Made by a program: the position numbers and the translations under genes. Below, one piece after another: positions 1 to 9,715 of a DNA stretch of 64,000 nt. The notes under the pieces were generated by a model. The model saw only the letters and a list, made by a program, of their open reading frames with translations. It made no database searches and had not been told where the DNA came from. The stretch is taken from contig NAKE01000001.1 in assembly GCA_008680965.1 (NCBI GenBank), forward strand, positions 1 through 64,000. Direction: 5' to 3'. This DNA is from Collinsella aerofaciens (GTDB lineage Bacteria > Actinomycetota > Coriobacteriia > Coriobacteriales > Coriobacteriaceae). Position 1 is the first letter of the stretch, and the number at the start of each line of letters is the position of its first letter.

Positions 1-2
1 TC

Positions 3-176
3 GTGGTCAGCTTTTTGCTGGCTTATGTTGCTGCCGGCAAGACGATCTTAATGAGCACACACCATCAGGATTTGGTACGACGCCTGGGTGCCCGCGCCAT
101 CTATATCGACCGATATCATCACGTGGTCGAGGCGTCCGTGCCATCGTATGGAACCGAGAGCGCCGCCGCGGAATAG
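3..176 (+). CDS. ECF transporter ATPase, C-terminal fragment (left arm copy)
   Basis: The frame is open from the window edge and ends at TAG 174-176. It reads through the ABC H-loop region (MSTHHQDLVRRLGARAIYID) and a short acidic tail. It is the inverted copy of the 3' end of the gene at 4387-5152 and shows the intact C-terminus that the right arm has lost through two single-base deletions. It is truncated by the window edge and is useful mainly for reconstructing the true protein end. Confidence 0.75.
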   Translation: MVSFLLAYVAAGKTILMSTHHQDLVRRLGARAIYIDRYHHVVEASVPSYGTESAAAE

Positions 177-254
177 TTGCCGGATAGTAGGGGTGCGGCT
201 GCGTGCGTGGCCCGCTGTGAATGGTATAGTTATCCGGGTTTTTACGGGGTGGCT

Positions 255-1102
255 ATGCCAAGTTGGAATATTCATATCGCTCAGACGGAACGACTGCTGG
301 CGCGTGCTGGCACGCTTGCCGATAAAGTGCGCGACCGCAATGCCTTTTTGTTTGGCAGCGTGGTTCCGGACATTTTTGTGGGCTATATGGTTCCCGGCAT
401 TGCCGATCCCATCCCGTATCGTATTACGCATTTTGCCAAGCCCGAGCCTATCCCAAGCCGCGTGAGCAGGAGTTTTGGGACACTTATGTGGCGCCGCTGC
501 TCAAGGGCATGCCGATAGGTGCGCCGGCTGCGGCGACGTCGATTGTCGAGGAACGCGAGCGACTCAATCGGGTGCATTATCCGCAGCGATATAGGGATGC
601 GGAGCCGATCGCTGGTCCCGCTGCTGACGAGCTTTCGCTCGCGCCCGAGAACGTGGCACAGTCGTTACTCGATTTGACGTTGGGTGTTTGGTCGCATCTG
701 GTGGCCGACACCGTGTGGAACACCCGCGTAAACCAGTACCTCGAGGCGCATGGCGGCAAGCCGTGTGAGGAGTTCCGCATCAAGAAGCAGGGCGACTTTG
801 ACTGGTTTGGCAAAACCCTCGGCATCGTTTCCATCCCGCGTGCGACCGATCGTCTCTATACCGCGGCGGCCCAGTTTGGCCAGTATTCGATCCCGCAAGA
901 GTATGTGCTCAAAACCATTGGCGTCATGCACGAGATTGTGCGCGAAAACCCCGGCGAGCCGGATCACCCGCCGTACCGCCTGCTGACCGAAGCGTTCTTT
1001 GACGCAACGTTTACCGAGGTCGTCGAGTTAACCGAGGCAGGTTTTGCCGCCCGCGTCGCATTGCCCAGCGCGCCCGCGCTGCCTCTGATCGCTAGCTGCT
1101 AG
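255..1102 (+). pseudogene. Zinc-dependent phospholipase C-like gene, frameshifted copy (left arm)
   Basis: ATG 255 follows an ACGGGG ribosome site. The frame starts MPSWNIHIAQTERLL and breaks near 452, where three C replace the four seen in the right arm; it then continues in another frame to TAG 1100-1102. Restoring one base gives 849 nt (282 aa). Recognisable features are an N-terminal W/H pair, FGSVVPDIF, THFAKPE and the H-x3-D of GVWSHLVADTVW, which fit the metal-ligand pattern of the Zn_dep_PLPC family (PF00882). Members of that family hydrolyse phospholipids or are uncharacterised. No signal peptide is seen. The break is probably a sequencing error, since the right arm is intact at this position. 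Confidence 0.7.
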
Positions 1103-2167
1103 CTGGCCTGCCTGGCAGCGAATAGGTCATCCCAATCGACAAGCAGTTCTTGCCGCAGAGCATCTTCGGCGTCGCACTCCTGTTTGATCTTTGGGGTGTA
1201 GGGAAGCCCGGCCTTTTTATGGATGAGTTCGGCAAGGTTGCCAAAGCTCCTTTTGTCCTTGATCTGGCCATAGGTAATTTGGATGACGTCGTAGCCCATG
1301 CTTGTGAGTGCGGTAGTGCGCTCGGCATCGGAGAGACTCGCAGCTTCGCTGCATGAGCGGAGCGGCCTTGGCATTCCAGAATGACGCCCATGCTGTCGGT
1401 GACACTTTCGATGAGGATATCGGCATAACAGCAGGTTTTGTCATACAGCGAACGTGCGGCTTCGCTGAGCGGGATGCGTGCGTTATTGGTGATGCCTATA
1501 CCCAGACCGCCTTCGTCGCGGGGGAGTGAGACGAGCATGGACGTCTGGACCTCGAAGGGCGAGGCGGTCTGCCCTGCCATGCGTTCGGCGGCCCAGCGGA
1601 GCTGCTTAACACCGCGCAGGCCTGCGGCCTGCTTGGCGAACGCGGCGATATCCGCCGCGCTGAGGAGCGGCGCGCGTTTCACAAGTTGGTGTCATTGCCC
1701 TTGGTGTCGACAATACGCTTCCAACCACAGTCGGGCGGAATGAACTTAAGAATATTGCCTCATCAAGTTGCTGTTGCGTACGTTCGCAGGGCGTAAACAC
1801 TGCAAATGAGCTGCACATCTCGTAGCAAGCCATGAGTAGTGGTTGCGGGAGACCTGCGTAGCAAGGCTGAGCAGCGTGAATTCCGGTGAAGTGACATCAA
1901 ATCCATGTTCAGTCTGCCTAAACGACCCAGGAGGCGGCTCTTGGGTCAGGAGGTGCGATTTAAAGAGGCTTCGCGACCCCGATTGTGCCCGAGTGAATAC
2001 AAGCCTGTGAAGCGGTGCGTGAAGCAGGTCTTTTACAACTGCATGACTTCCGAGGCCGCAACATCTGCGATCTATATTGCCAAGGCTAATGGCGGGGTAA
2101 AGGCCTAATACCTGCGGCGGGATACGGTAATAGTAAAAAGCGGATTGACCGCAGAGCGTCAGGTCCA
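1099..2167 (-). pseudogene. AbiEi/DUF559-like protein gene, frameshifted copy (left arm)
   Basis: This is the inverted copy of 2398-3467. It starts at ATG 2167 (MDLTLCGQSAFYYYRIPPQ) and ends at TAG 1099-1101, overlapping the convergent PLC-like gene by 4 bp. It carries about five missing bases (near 1353, 1681, 1752-1753 and 1842); adding them gives 1,074 nt (357 aa). The N-terminal part resembles the winged-helix/AbiEi-type region of a family common in Coriobacteriia. The C-terminal part has a VILECQGRSAH core followed by an R-x9-GYDVIQIT strand, like the Vsr/DUF559 PD-(D/E)xK nuclease fold. Function is not known. Confidence 0.6.
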
Positions 2168-2240
2168 TGACGTCCTCCAGATCGAAATGTGCTTTTGGAC
2201 CGTGCGATGCCAGCGTCAATTCGGAAGTATGCGGCAAAAT

Positions 2241-2329
2241 CTAACCCTGTGAGCAGACCTGGCTTTTGAGGCTAGTTTATCAGGCATTTTGTTGTAAAAA
2301 AACGGGGTGTGTTCGAAGGTCTCAGAATT
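2241..2329. other. Unpaired centre of the inverted repeat
   Basis: This is the only part of 1-4570 present once. It is AT-richer than its surroundings and contains AGACCT near its left side and AGGTCT near its right side. If the structure is a fold-back read, the biological sequence upstream of the AbiEi/DUF559-like gene would be one side of this loop only. I see no gene in it. Confidence 0.5.
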
Positions 2330-2397
2330 TGCCGCATACTTCCGAATTGACGCTGGCATCGCACGGTCCAAAAGCACATTTCGATCTGGAGGACGTC

Positions 2398-3467
2398 ATG
2401 GACCTGACGCTCTGCGGTCAACGCTTTTTACTATTACCGTATCCCGCCGCAGGTATTAGGCCTTTACCCCGCCATTAGCCTTGGCAATATAGATCGCAGA
2501 TGTTGCGGCTCGGAAGTCATGCAGTTGTAAAAGACCTGCTTCACGCACCGCTTCACAGGCTTGTATTCACTCGGGCACAATCGGGGTCGCGAAGCCTCTT
2601 TAAATCGCACCTCCTGACCCAAGAGCCGCCTCCTGGGTCGTTTAGGCAGACTGAACATGGATTTGATGTCACTTCACCGGAATTCACGCTGCTCAGCCTT
2701 GCTACGCAGGTCTCCCGCAACCAGCTACTCATGGCTTGCTACGAGATGTGCAGCTCATTTGCAGTGTTTACGCCCTGCGAACGTACGCAACAGCAACTTG
2801 ATGAGGCAATATCTCTTAAGTTCATTCCGCCCGACTGTGGTTGGAAGCGTATTGTCGACACCAAGGGCAATGACACCAACTTGTGGAAACGCGCGCCGCT
2901 CCTCAGCGCGGCGGATATCGCCGCGTTCGCCAAGCAGGCCGCAGGCCTGCGCGGTGTTAAGCAGCTCCGCTGGGCCGCCGAACGCATGGCAGGGCAGACC
3001 GCCTCGCCCTTCGAGGTCCAGACGTCCATGCTCGTCTCACTCCCCCGCGACGAAGGCGGTCTGGTATAGGCATCACCAATAACGCACGCATCCCGCTCAG
3101 CGAAGCCGCACGTTCGCTGTATGACAAAACCTGCTGTTATGCCGATATCCTCATCGAAAGTGTCACCGACAGCATGGGCGTCATTCTGGAATGCCAAGGC
3201 CGCTCCGCTCATGACAGCGAAGCTGCGAGTCTCTCCGATGCCGAGCGCACTACCGCACTCACAAGCATGGGCTACGACGTCATCCAAATTACCTATGGCC
3301 AGATCAAGGACAAAAGGAGCTTTGGCAACCTTGCCGAACTCATCCATAAAAAGGCCGGGCTTCCCTACACCCCAAAGATCAAACAGGAGTGCGACGCCGA
3401 AGATGCTCTGCGGCAAGAACTGCTTGTCGATTGGGATGACCTATTCGCTGCCAGGCAGGCCAGCTAG
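2398..3467 (+). pseudogene. AbiEi/DUF559-like protein gene, frameshifted copy (right arm)
   Basis: ATG 2398 has a strong GGAGG 5 bases upstream. The frame is broken near 2423 (two bases missing), 2511 and 3064 relative to the left arm. With the missing bases restored it is 1,074 nt and encodes the same 357-aa protein as the left copy: an N-terminal region of AbiEi-antitoxin type, a middle region with GLRGVKQLRWAAERM, and a Vsr/DUF559-like C-terminal domain (LECQG, then DAERTTALTSMGYDVIQ). The genuine locus is probably intact. A second family member with the same architecture lies at 36669-37631. Confidence 0.6.
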
Positions 3468-4310
3468 CAGCTAGCGATCAGAGGCAGCGCGGGCGCGCTG
3501 GGCAATGCGACGCGGGCGGCAAAACCTGCCTCGGTTAACTCGACGACCTCGGTAAACGTTGCGTCAAAGAACGCTTCGGTCAGCAGGCGGTACGGCGGGT
3601 GATCCGGCTCGCCGGGGTTTTCGCGCACAATCTCGTGCATGACGCCAATGGTTTTGAGCACATACTCTTGCGGGATCGAATACTGGCCAAACTGGGCCGC
3701 CGCGGTATAGAGACGATCGGTCGCACGCGGGATGGAAACGATGCCGAGGGTTTTGCCAAACCAGTCAAAGTCGCCCTGCTTCTTGTGCGGAACTCCTCAC
3801 ACGGCTTGCCGCCATGCGCCTCGAGGTACTGGTTTACGCGGGTGTTCCACACGGTGTCGGCCACCAGATGCGACCAAACACCCAACGTAAATCGAGTAAC
3901 GACTGTGCCACGTTCTCGGGCGCGAGCGAAAGCTCGTCAGCAGCGGGACCAGCGATCGGCTCCGCATCCCTATATCGCTGCGGATAATGCACCCGATTGA
4001 GTCGCTCGCGTTCCTCGACAATCGACGTCGCCGCAGCCGGCGCACCTATCGGCATGCCCTTGAGCAGCGGCGCCACATAAGTGTCCCAAAACTCCTGCTC
4101 ACGCGGCTTGGGGATAGGCTCGGGCTTGGCAAAATGCGTAATACGATACGGGATGGGATCGGCAATGCCGGGAACCATATAGCCCACAAAAATGTCCGGA
4201 ACCACGCTGCCAAACAAAAAGGCATTGCGGTCGCGCACTTTATCGGCAAGCGTGCCAGCACGCGCCAGCAGTCGTTCCGTCTGAGCGATATGAATATTCC
4301 AACTTGGCAT
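3464..4310 (-). pseudogene. Zinc-dependent phospholipase C-like gene, frameshifted copy (right arm)
   Basis: It starts at ATG 4310 (MPSWNIHIAQ) and stays open through PKPREQEFWDTYVAPLLKG, where the left copy is broken. It then loses frame near 3892 and 3790 (one base missing each). Two restored bases give 849 nt, the same as the left copy. Taken together the arms define an intact 282-aa Zn_dep_PLPC-family protein. It lies downstream of the ECF ATPase gene on the same strand, 76 bp away, and is convergent with the AbiEi/DUF559-like gene. Confidence 0.7.
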
Positions 4311-4386
4311 AGCCACCCCCGTAAAAACCCGGATAACTATACCATTCACAGCGGGCCACGCACGCACCACCCCTACTATCCGGCAA

Positions 4387-5152
4387 CTATTCCGCGGCGG
4401 CGCTCTGGTTCCATACGATGGCACGGACGCCTCGACCACGTGATGATATCGGTCGATATAGATGCGCGGGCACCCAGGCGTCGTACCAAATCCTGATGGT
4501 GTGTGCTCATTAAGATCGTCTTGCCGGCAGCAACATAAGCCAGCAAAAAGCTGACCACGATGTCGCACGAATCCTCATCGAGTCCGTTGGTAGGCTCGTC
4601 GAGCACCAGGATATCGGGGTTCATCGACACGACGGCCGCCAGCGCCACACGCTTTTTTTGCCCGCCCGAAAGCTGATAGGGCGAGGCATCGACCAGATCG
4701 GAAACCTGGAACAGCTCCATGGCATCGCGAACGCGGCACTTGAGCTCGTCTGTCGACAGCCCCATTTGAGCCGGACCAAACGCGACCTCCTCGCCTACCG
4801 TGGCGCAAAACAGCTGGGCATCGGCATTTTGAAACACGAAGCCTACGCGCTGGTGAAAGCGCTGGGAAGCCACGGAATCCTTTAGAAATGTTGCATCGAT
4901 CACGTGCCCGTCAAACAGGTATGCCCCTGCGTCCGCGAGTTCAAGACCGTTAATAAGGCGCATGATCGTCGTCTTGCCGCAGCCATTCGGGCCAAGCAGG
5001 GCAACGAGCTCGCCACGATCGACCTGCAGCGACACACCATCGACAACCGTATGCCCCGCATAGGAAAACACCACGTCGCGTAGCTCGATGAGCGGCGCGA
5101 CCTCGGCGCCCGCACCGTTCGTGCCCGCCGCATTATTCATATCGATCGTCAA
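4387..5152 (-). CDS. ECF-type metal transporter ATPase EcfA/CbiO (frame broken near the 3' end)
   Basis: This is the ABC ATPase that powers the ECF metal importer together with the T and S components encoded upstream. Visible motifs: Walker A GPNGCGKTT (about residues 54-62), Q-loop FQNADAQLF, signature LSGGQKKR, Walker B DILVLDEPT and H-loop STHH. The 3' end has two single-base deletions (near 4467 and 4411); the left-arm fragment gives the true tail, and the corrected gene is 768 nt (255 aa). The likely start is TTG 5152, 7 bases after GGGAAGGG; ATG 5140 is the alternative. It follows the EcfT gene by 43 bp in one operon. With a single ATPase gene visible, a homodimer is likely. Confidence 0.85.
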
Positions 5153-5195
5153 AACGTCGCCCTTCCCTATTCACATCAACAGCCCGCCGTCCGCA

Positions 5196-6038
5196 CTACA
5201 GCACAGCGCACAGCACCGCAAACAGCGCCACGGCGACCGCATAAACCGCATCGCGCCAGCTCAGTCCGCTCCGTGCGGGCGCCGGATACGCACCGGCAAA
5301 GCCGCGGCAAAGCATAGCCTCGTCCATCGCGTGGCTGCATTCCATCGCCTTGATAAAGGTCATGCCCATGATACCCGCGATCGATTCGGTACGCGAAAAT
5401 CCCTCAGGCGTACGGCCAACGCTGCGCAGCATGACCGATTCGCACAGATCGTGCGCTGTGCGTCCCAGCACCTCGATATGCTTGAGTGCCATATCAAAGG
5501 TAAAGATGACCTCGTCGGGCAGATGCAGCATCTTGAGCGCTGCCGACATGCGGCTCCACGTGAGGGTCCACGAAACGCCCAACACCAGCGACACATTAAT
5601 GAACGTCTTGAGCGCAATCTTGAGCATGGCGCCCGTAGCGGAAGCGCCCAGCAGCAGGGCAGGCAGCGCCAGAACCACTGCGAGTCCCGCGGCGCCGAAC
5701 GCCGGCACAAAAGTCGCGCGCAACCCGCGTGCTGGGCGCACCGCGACCAGCACCAACGCGATCGCCGCCATCAACATCAGGTACAGCGAGCTTTGCGTCA
5801 GGCACACGCACAGAACGCAAACGAACATCCCCACCAGGCGCACCGGAGCCGAAACGCAAGAAAGGGCGCGGTCGACCATCGACCCGCCCTCGTGCGCGCC
5901 TCCACCCAGGCGAACCCGCTCAAGCAGGCTCGCCAGGTGCAGGACATTCTTTTGCATCACACGATGCCGAGCCCCCACGGGCTCATATCGCTCCTCGGCC
6001 GCAAGCCAGCTAGGCAGCTCGGCTATTGCCATGAGCAC
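5196..6038 (-). CDS. ECF transporter transmembrane component EcfT (CbiQ/NikQ)
   Basis: This 280-aa membrane protein couples the ATPase to the substrate-binding component. It has several hydrophobic segments between about residues 65 and 150 and again at the C-terminus. Near the end it has the coupling motif AMLCRGF, matching the A-R-G signature by which EcfT proteins contact the ATPase. The start overlaps the end of the CbiM/NikM gene: GTG 6038 lies 5-6 bases after AAGGA, with ATG 6032 as an in-frame alternative. Order and overlap indicate one transcript of S, T and A components. Size fits the CbiQ family. Confidence 0.88.
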   Translation of the reverse strand: MLMAIAELPSWLAAEERYEPVGARHRVMQKNVLHLASLLERVRLGGGAHEGGSMVDRALSCVSAPVRLVGMFVCVLCVCLTQSSLYLMLMAAIALVLVAVRPARGLRATFVPAFGAAGLAVVLALPALLLGASATGAMLKIALKTFINVSLVLGVSWTLTWSRMSAALKMLHLPDEVIFTFDMALKHIEVLGRTAHDLCESVMLRSVGRTPEGFSRTESIAGIMGMTFIKAMECSHAMDEAMLCRGFAGAYPAPARSGLSWRDAVYAVAVALFAVLCAVL

Positions 6039-7092
6039 CGCTTTCCTTGACCGTCAGCGAGACCAGGCGGAATGCGATGGTAAGCACCGCCACGCCAATC
6101 ACGCCCGAAAGAATATACATCGCGGCCTGGCCGGCAAAGCCAAGGCCCTGCTCCTCGGAATAAACCTGCAGGTAGTCGCCCGTGGGCAGCGCATCGGCAA
6201 AGGTCGGAGCATCGAGGCCGACCGAAGCCTGCAGACTGTCGTCACCAGCCTCCTGAACGGCGGTCGCGGCGCCCTCGGCGTCCCACTCACCCCAGGCGTC
6301 ACCGGTGGCGAGCAAGCCGAGCGGCGTAGCCACGACAAGCACGGCGACCAGAATGAGCGTGGGAATCAGGGAAGTCTTCTTGGCGGTACCATCGGCGGCA
6401 AGCTGGCCATCGACGGCCTCGGGCCCGACGATAATGCTCGGCGCCGTCTTCTTAATGAAACCATAGATGGCGGCCGTCGCCACGCCCTCGATCACGCCGG
6501 CAACCAGCATATGCGGGACCAACATGGCCGGAATAGCCACGGACAGCGGGAAGGGGCAGTACAGCGGAGCGCCCGAAGCGTTGGTAAAGAGCATCGGCTG
6601 AATACCAAACTCGATTGCCGCGCACAGGGCCGCTAGGCACAACCCGACCCAACCGCTCACGATGGCAGAAGCCGAGGTGCCCCACCTTTTGTCGTGCAGA
6701 CGGCTGTTGAGCGCACGGAACACGATAGCAGCGGTAAACGGCAACACAAAGGCCATGTTAAAGCAGTTGGCTCCAAAGGACAGGATACCGCCGTCGCCAA
6801 ACAGCAGCGCCTGCAGCGCCAGCGCGACCGAAACCGCGATGGCCGCGGCCTCCGGGCCAAGCAGCAGCGCGATGAGCGCGCCGCCAACGGCGTGTCCCGT
6901 GGTACCGCCGGGCAGCGGCACGTTGAACATCATGAGCAAGAAGGAGAATGCGGCGCAGATGCCCAGGAACGCCATATGCTCGCGATCGAGCGTAGCACGC
7001 ACCTTCTTGATGCAATGGACCCATACGGGCACCATCGCCACCGCCATGACGGCATCGGTCTGCGGGGACAAATAATTATCTGGAATGTGCAT
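6010..7092 (-). CDS. Nickel/cobalt ECF transporter substrate-binding component CbiM/NikM with C-terminal N-like domain
   Basis: The protein begins MHIPDNYLSP. In CbiM/NikM proteins the N-terminal amine of Met1 and His2 bind the metal, so ATG 7092 must be the start; it has GGGAGG 4 bases upstream, and the 8 residues that precede it in frame are untranslated. It is 360 aa with about seven membrane segments, including the conserved GTTGHAVGGALIALLLGPEAAAIAVS region. After residue 235 come a hydrophobic segment, a short extracytoplasmic stretch and a last membrane helix, as in CbiMN/NikMN fusions. The NikR-type operator upstream favours nickel over cobalt, but specificity cannot be read from the protein. 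Confidence 0.88.
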   Translation of the reverse strand: MHIPDNYLSPQTDAVMAVAMVPVWVHCIKKVRATLDREHMAFLGICAAFSFLLMMFNVPLPGGTTGHAVGGALIALLLGPEAAAIAVSVALALQALLFGDGGILSFGANCFNMAFVLPFTAAIVFRALNSRLHDKRWGTSASAIVSGWVGLCLAALCAAIEFGIQPMLFTNASGAPLYCPFPLSVAIPAMLVPHMLVAGVIEGVATAAIYGFIKKTAPSIIVGPEAVDGQLAADGTAKKTSLIPTLILVAVLVVATPLGLLATGDAWGEWDAEGAATAVQEAGDDSLQASVGLDAPTFADALPTGDYLQVYSEEQGLGFAGQAAMYILSGVIGVAVLTIAFRLVSLTVKESGAHGNSRAA

Positions 7093-7148
7093 AGCGCCTC
7101 CCGGTTGTCGGCGCACGGAATTGCAGCGCCGCTTGAATAACCTTGCCA

Positions 7149-7176
7149 GTGTTACGTATTGTTAGATTCGTAACAC
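7149..7176 (-). promoter_or_regulatory. NikR-type operator upstream of the CbiM/NikM operon
   Basis: A perfect inverted repeat, GTGTTAC-N14-GTAACAC, sits 57 bases before the cbiM/nikM start. From memory, the same half-sites with 13-14 nt spacing have been described as a NikR site variant in deltaproteobacterial nickel-transport operons. No nikR gene is in the window. The nearest other gene (pheT) is convergent and ends just beyond it, so the site can only serve the metal operon. Confidence 0.6.
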
Positions 7177-7194
7177 GCCGCCGGGTATCATAGC

Positions 7195-7231
7195 AAAACG
7201 GCACACTGCCAACAAAGCAGTGCGCCGTTTT
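7195..7231 (-). terminator. Terminator after pheT
   Basis: A hairpin with arms AAAACGGC(A/G)CACTGC and GCAGTG(C/T)GCCGTTTT and a 7-nt loop starts 31 bp beyond the pheT stop. Flanking A and T runs allow it to act on the pheT transcript and isolate it from the metal operon promoter. Confidence 0.75.
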
Positions 7232-7261
7232 GTAATACATTCGTCACAGACGCAAGCGGTC

Positions 7262-9715
7262 CTAGCCGCGGACCTCGCCGTTTACGCCCTTGCACACCTT
7301 GGTGACGATCTTCTGGTGCGCCTTCTCGACCTCTTCGCTGGTGAGTGTGTGGTCGTCAGCGCGATACGTGAGCGCAAAGGCCATGGACTTTTTGCCCTTG
7401 CCGATGCGAACCGGATCGCGGTAGACATCGAACAGGCGCACGCCCTCGAGCAGCTTGCCGCCGGCGCTCGTAATGCGGCGCTCAAGATCCTCGCAGGTCA
7501 CGGAGTTGTCAACCACGATAGCCAGGTCGTGCTCAACAGCCGGGTACTGCGAGAACTCGCGGTAGTTCTCCTGGTTGCGGGCGCCCTTGATCAGCTTGTC
7601 CAGGTCGAGCTCAAAGGCAACGACGACCTCATCGATGCCCATCGCCTCGCGCGCCTCGGGGTGGATCTCGCCGACCCAGCCCAGCACGGTACCGCCCGAG
7701 AGGACCTCGGCGGCACGGCCCGGCTGCAAGAAGGCATAGCCCTCGCCCTCGACGGAACGGAAGCGAACCTTCTCGATACGCAGCTGGGCAAGCAGCTCCT
7801 CGACAATGCCCTTGCCAAAGAAGAAGCGCAGCTTGCGGTACTTCATGTTCCAGGACTGCTCGCTCCACTGGCCCGAGAGCACACCCGCCACGGACTTGGT
7901 CTCCTTGGGCAGGCTGGCGTTCTCGCGACCGTGGAACAGGCTGCCGACCTCGTACAGGTGCACGTTGGGCGTGCCGTGGGCCTCGTTGTAGGCCACGGAT
8001 TGCAGCAGGCCCGGCAGCAGCGAGCGACGCATCTCGGTCTGCTCGGCCACCAGCGGGTTCATGAGCACCACGGGGCAGCCGCGGCCCTCGGTGGACATGC
8101 CGATCTTCTCCAGGTCGCCCGGGGCGGCAAAGCCAAAGGTCGTGGTCTCGTTGAGGCCGCAGGCGCGCAGGATCTCGCCGACCTTGCGGGTGAGCTTCTG
8201 CTCGCGGGTCAGGCCGCCGATGTGGTTCTTGGCAGCCGGGATGGTCGCCGTCACGCGGCCCATGCCCCACAGGCGCAGGACTTCCTCGATCAGATCGATC
8301 TCGCGCGGCAGGTCGGGACGGAAGCTCGGCGGGGTAACCATAAAGTCCTCGCCGTCGCGCTCGACGGTGCAACCCAAGCGGGTGAGCGAGCGCTCGATAA
8401 AGTCGGGCTCGATGTCGGCGCCGCAGATGGCGTGCACGCGGGCCAGGCGCAGCTTGATGCTGTCGATGGTCTTAGGAGCGGGGAACACGTCGATGTAGCC
8501 GGGAGCGACCTGGCCGCCGGCAATCTCCTCGATGAGCGCGCAGGCCACGTTGGCCACATCCACGCAGCCGGTCTCGTCGACCTGGCGCTCAAAGCGAATG
8601 GAGGCGTCCGAGATCAGCGACAGGTCGCGGCTGGTATGCGAGGTGCGACCGGCGTTGAAGCAGGCGCTCTCGACCATCACGTCGACGGTGTCGTCCTCGA
8701 TCTCGGAATCCATGCCGCCCATGACGCCGGCCAGCGCCACGGGACGCTCGCCGTCGGTGATGAGGCCCATGCCGGCGTCGAGCGTGCGCTCCTCGCCGTC
8801 GAGGGTCGTGAACTTCTCGTCCTGCTGGGCAGCGCGAACCACCACGCGGCGACGGCCCTCGCGCTCGGCAAAGCTGGACAGGTCAAAGGCGTGCAGCGGC
8901 TGACCGGTGAGCATCATCACATAGTTGGTGATGTCGACGATGTTGTTGTGCGGACGCACGCCCAGGGCGTTGAGGCGCTTGACCATCCAGTCGGGCGACG
9001 GGCCGACCTTCACGTTGCGCACGATGCGAGCGACATAGCGGTCGCACAGGCCCTCGTCGGCAATCTCGACCGAAAGCTCGTCGTCCGTCGTGCGGCCGGT
9101 CTCGGCCTGGATGGCGGGCAGCTCAACGTGGAAATCGCGGTCGAAGATGGCACCGGTCTCGCGGGCCATGCCGATCATGGACAGGCAGTCGGGGCGGTTG
9201 GGCGTGATCTCGCAGTCGAGCACGGTATCGCTCGAGCCCACATACTCGGCAAACGGCATGCCGCAGGGCGTATCCTCGGGCAGGATCATGATGCCGGAGT
9301 GGTCGCCGCCCAGGCCGAGTTCGCGCGCGGAGCAGTTCATGCCCATGGACACGACGCCGCGGAGCTTGCTCTTCTTGATCTTGATGTCGCCGGGCAGCTC
9401 GGCGCCGATCATGGCCGTGACGATGTGGTCGCCGGCCTCGAAGTTCTGCGCGCCGCAGACGATCTGCAGCGGAGCGGGGTTGCCGTCAGCGTCGAGGTTC
9501 TTGTCGCCCACGTCGACCGAGCACACATACATGTGGTCGCTATCGGGGTGCGGGGTCTTGGTGAGTACCTTGGCGGTAACCACGTGGTCGAAGGACTCAC
9601 CCACGGTGTCGATCGCCTCGACCTCGGTGCCGGTACGGATATATTCGTCCGAAAGGGTCTTGGGATCCTCCGGAATATCGATCATGGTCTTGAGCCAGTC
9701 GTAAGAAACGCGCAT
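7262..9715 (-). CDS. pheT: Phenylalanyl-tRNA synthetase beta subunit
   Basis: The 817-aa beta subunit of the alpha2-beta2 enzyme that charges tRNA-Phe in the cytoplasm. Its length and domain order fit the bacterial family: N-terminal tRNA-binding (OB) domain around residues 40-150 (CGAQNFEAGD region), B3/B4 editing domain (KRLNALGVRPHNNIVDITNY), B5 domain, catalytic-like core and C-terminal anticodon-binding FDX-ACB domain (SQYPAVEHDLAIVVD to the end). ATG 9715 has AAAGGAG 9 bases upstream. It lies 161 bp after pheS on the same strand, with a structured repeat in the gap, and is presumably controlled by the T-box leader of pheS. Confidence 0.97.
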   Translation of the reverse strand: MRVSYDWLKTMIDIPEDPKTLSDEYIRTGTEVEAIDTVGESFDHVVTAKVLTKTPHPDSDHMYVCSVDVGDKNLDADGNPAPLQIVCGAQNFEAGDHIVTAMIGAELPGDIKIKKSKLRGVVSMGMNCSARELGLGGDHSGIMILPEDTPCGMPFAEYVGSSDTVLDCEITPNRPDCLSMIGMARETGAIFDRDFHVELPAIQAETGRTTDDELSVEIADEGLCDRYVARIVRNVKVGPSPDWMVKRLNALGVRPHNNIVDITNYVMMLTGQPLHAFDLSSFAEREGRRRVVVRAAQQDEKFTTLDGEERTLDAGMGLITDGERPVALAGVMGGMDSEIEDDTVDVMVESACFNAGRTSHTSRDLSLISDASIRFERQVDETGCVDVANVACALIEEIAGGQVAPGYIDVFPAPKTIDSIKLRLARVHAICGADIEPDFIERSLTRLGCTVERDGEDFMVTPPSFRPDLPREIDLIEEVLRLWGMGRVTATIPAAKNHIGGLTREQKLTRKVGEILRACGLNETTTFGFAAPGDLEKIGMSTEGRGCPVVLMNPLVAEQTEMRRSLLPGLLQSVAYNEAHGTPNVHLYEVGSLFHGRENASLPKETKSVAGVLSGQWSEQSWNMKYRKLRFFFGKGIVEELLAQLRIEKVRFRSVEGEGYAFLQPGRAAEVLSGGTVLGWVGEIHPEAREAMGIDEVVVAFELDLDKLIKGARNQENYREFSQYPAVEHDLAIVVDNSVTCEDLERRITSAGGKLLEGVRLFDVYRDPVRIGKGKKSMAFALTYRADDHTLTSEEVEKAHQKIVTKVCKGVNGEVRG

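Larger units (their letters stand above)
1..4570. repeat. Long inverted repeat (fold-back) at the contig start
   Basis: The first 2.24 kb returns as its reverse complement from about 2330 to 4560, with a unique centre of about 90 bp (2241-2329). The arms differ mainly by one- or two-base deletions, often in short runs: 4 versus 3 C near 452, a missing T near 1353, a missing C near 1681 and 1842, two bases near 1752; in the right arm two bases near 2423 and single bases near 2511, 3064, 3790, 3892, 4411 and 4467. Each deletion breaks a reading frame that the other arm keeps open. This pattern suggests a template/complement chimeric read or low-coverage contig end, not a biological duplication. 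A true inverted duplication cannot be excluded from sequence alone. Confidence 0.9.

Noticed and set aside
1..4570. Genuine inverted duplication with decaying genes
   Set aside because: Deletions occur in both arms at different places and restored lengths agree exactly, which fits sequencing deletions better; kept as a possibility pending read mapping.
7093..7195. Cobalamin riboswitch before cbiM
   Set aside because: The gap is only about 100 bp and I do not see the B12-box core; the NikR-like palindrome explains regulation better.
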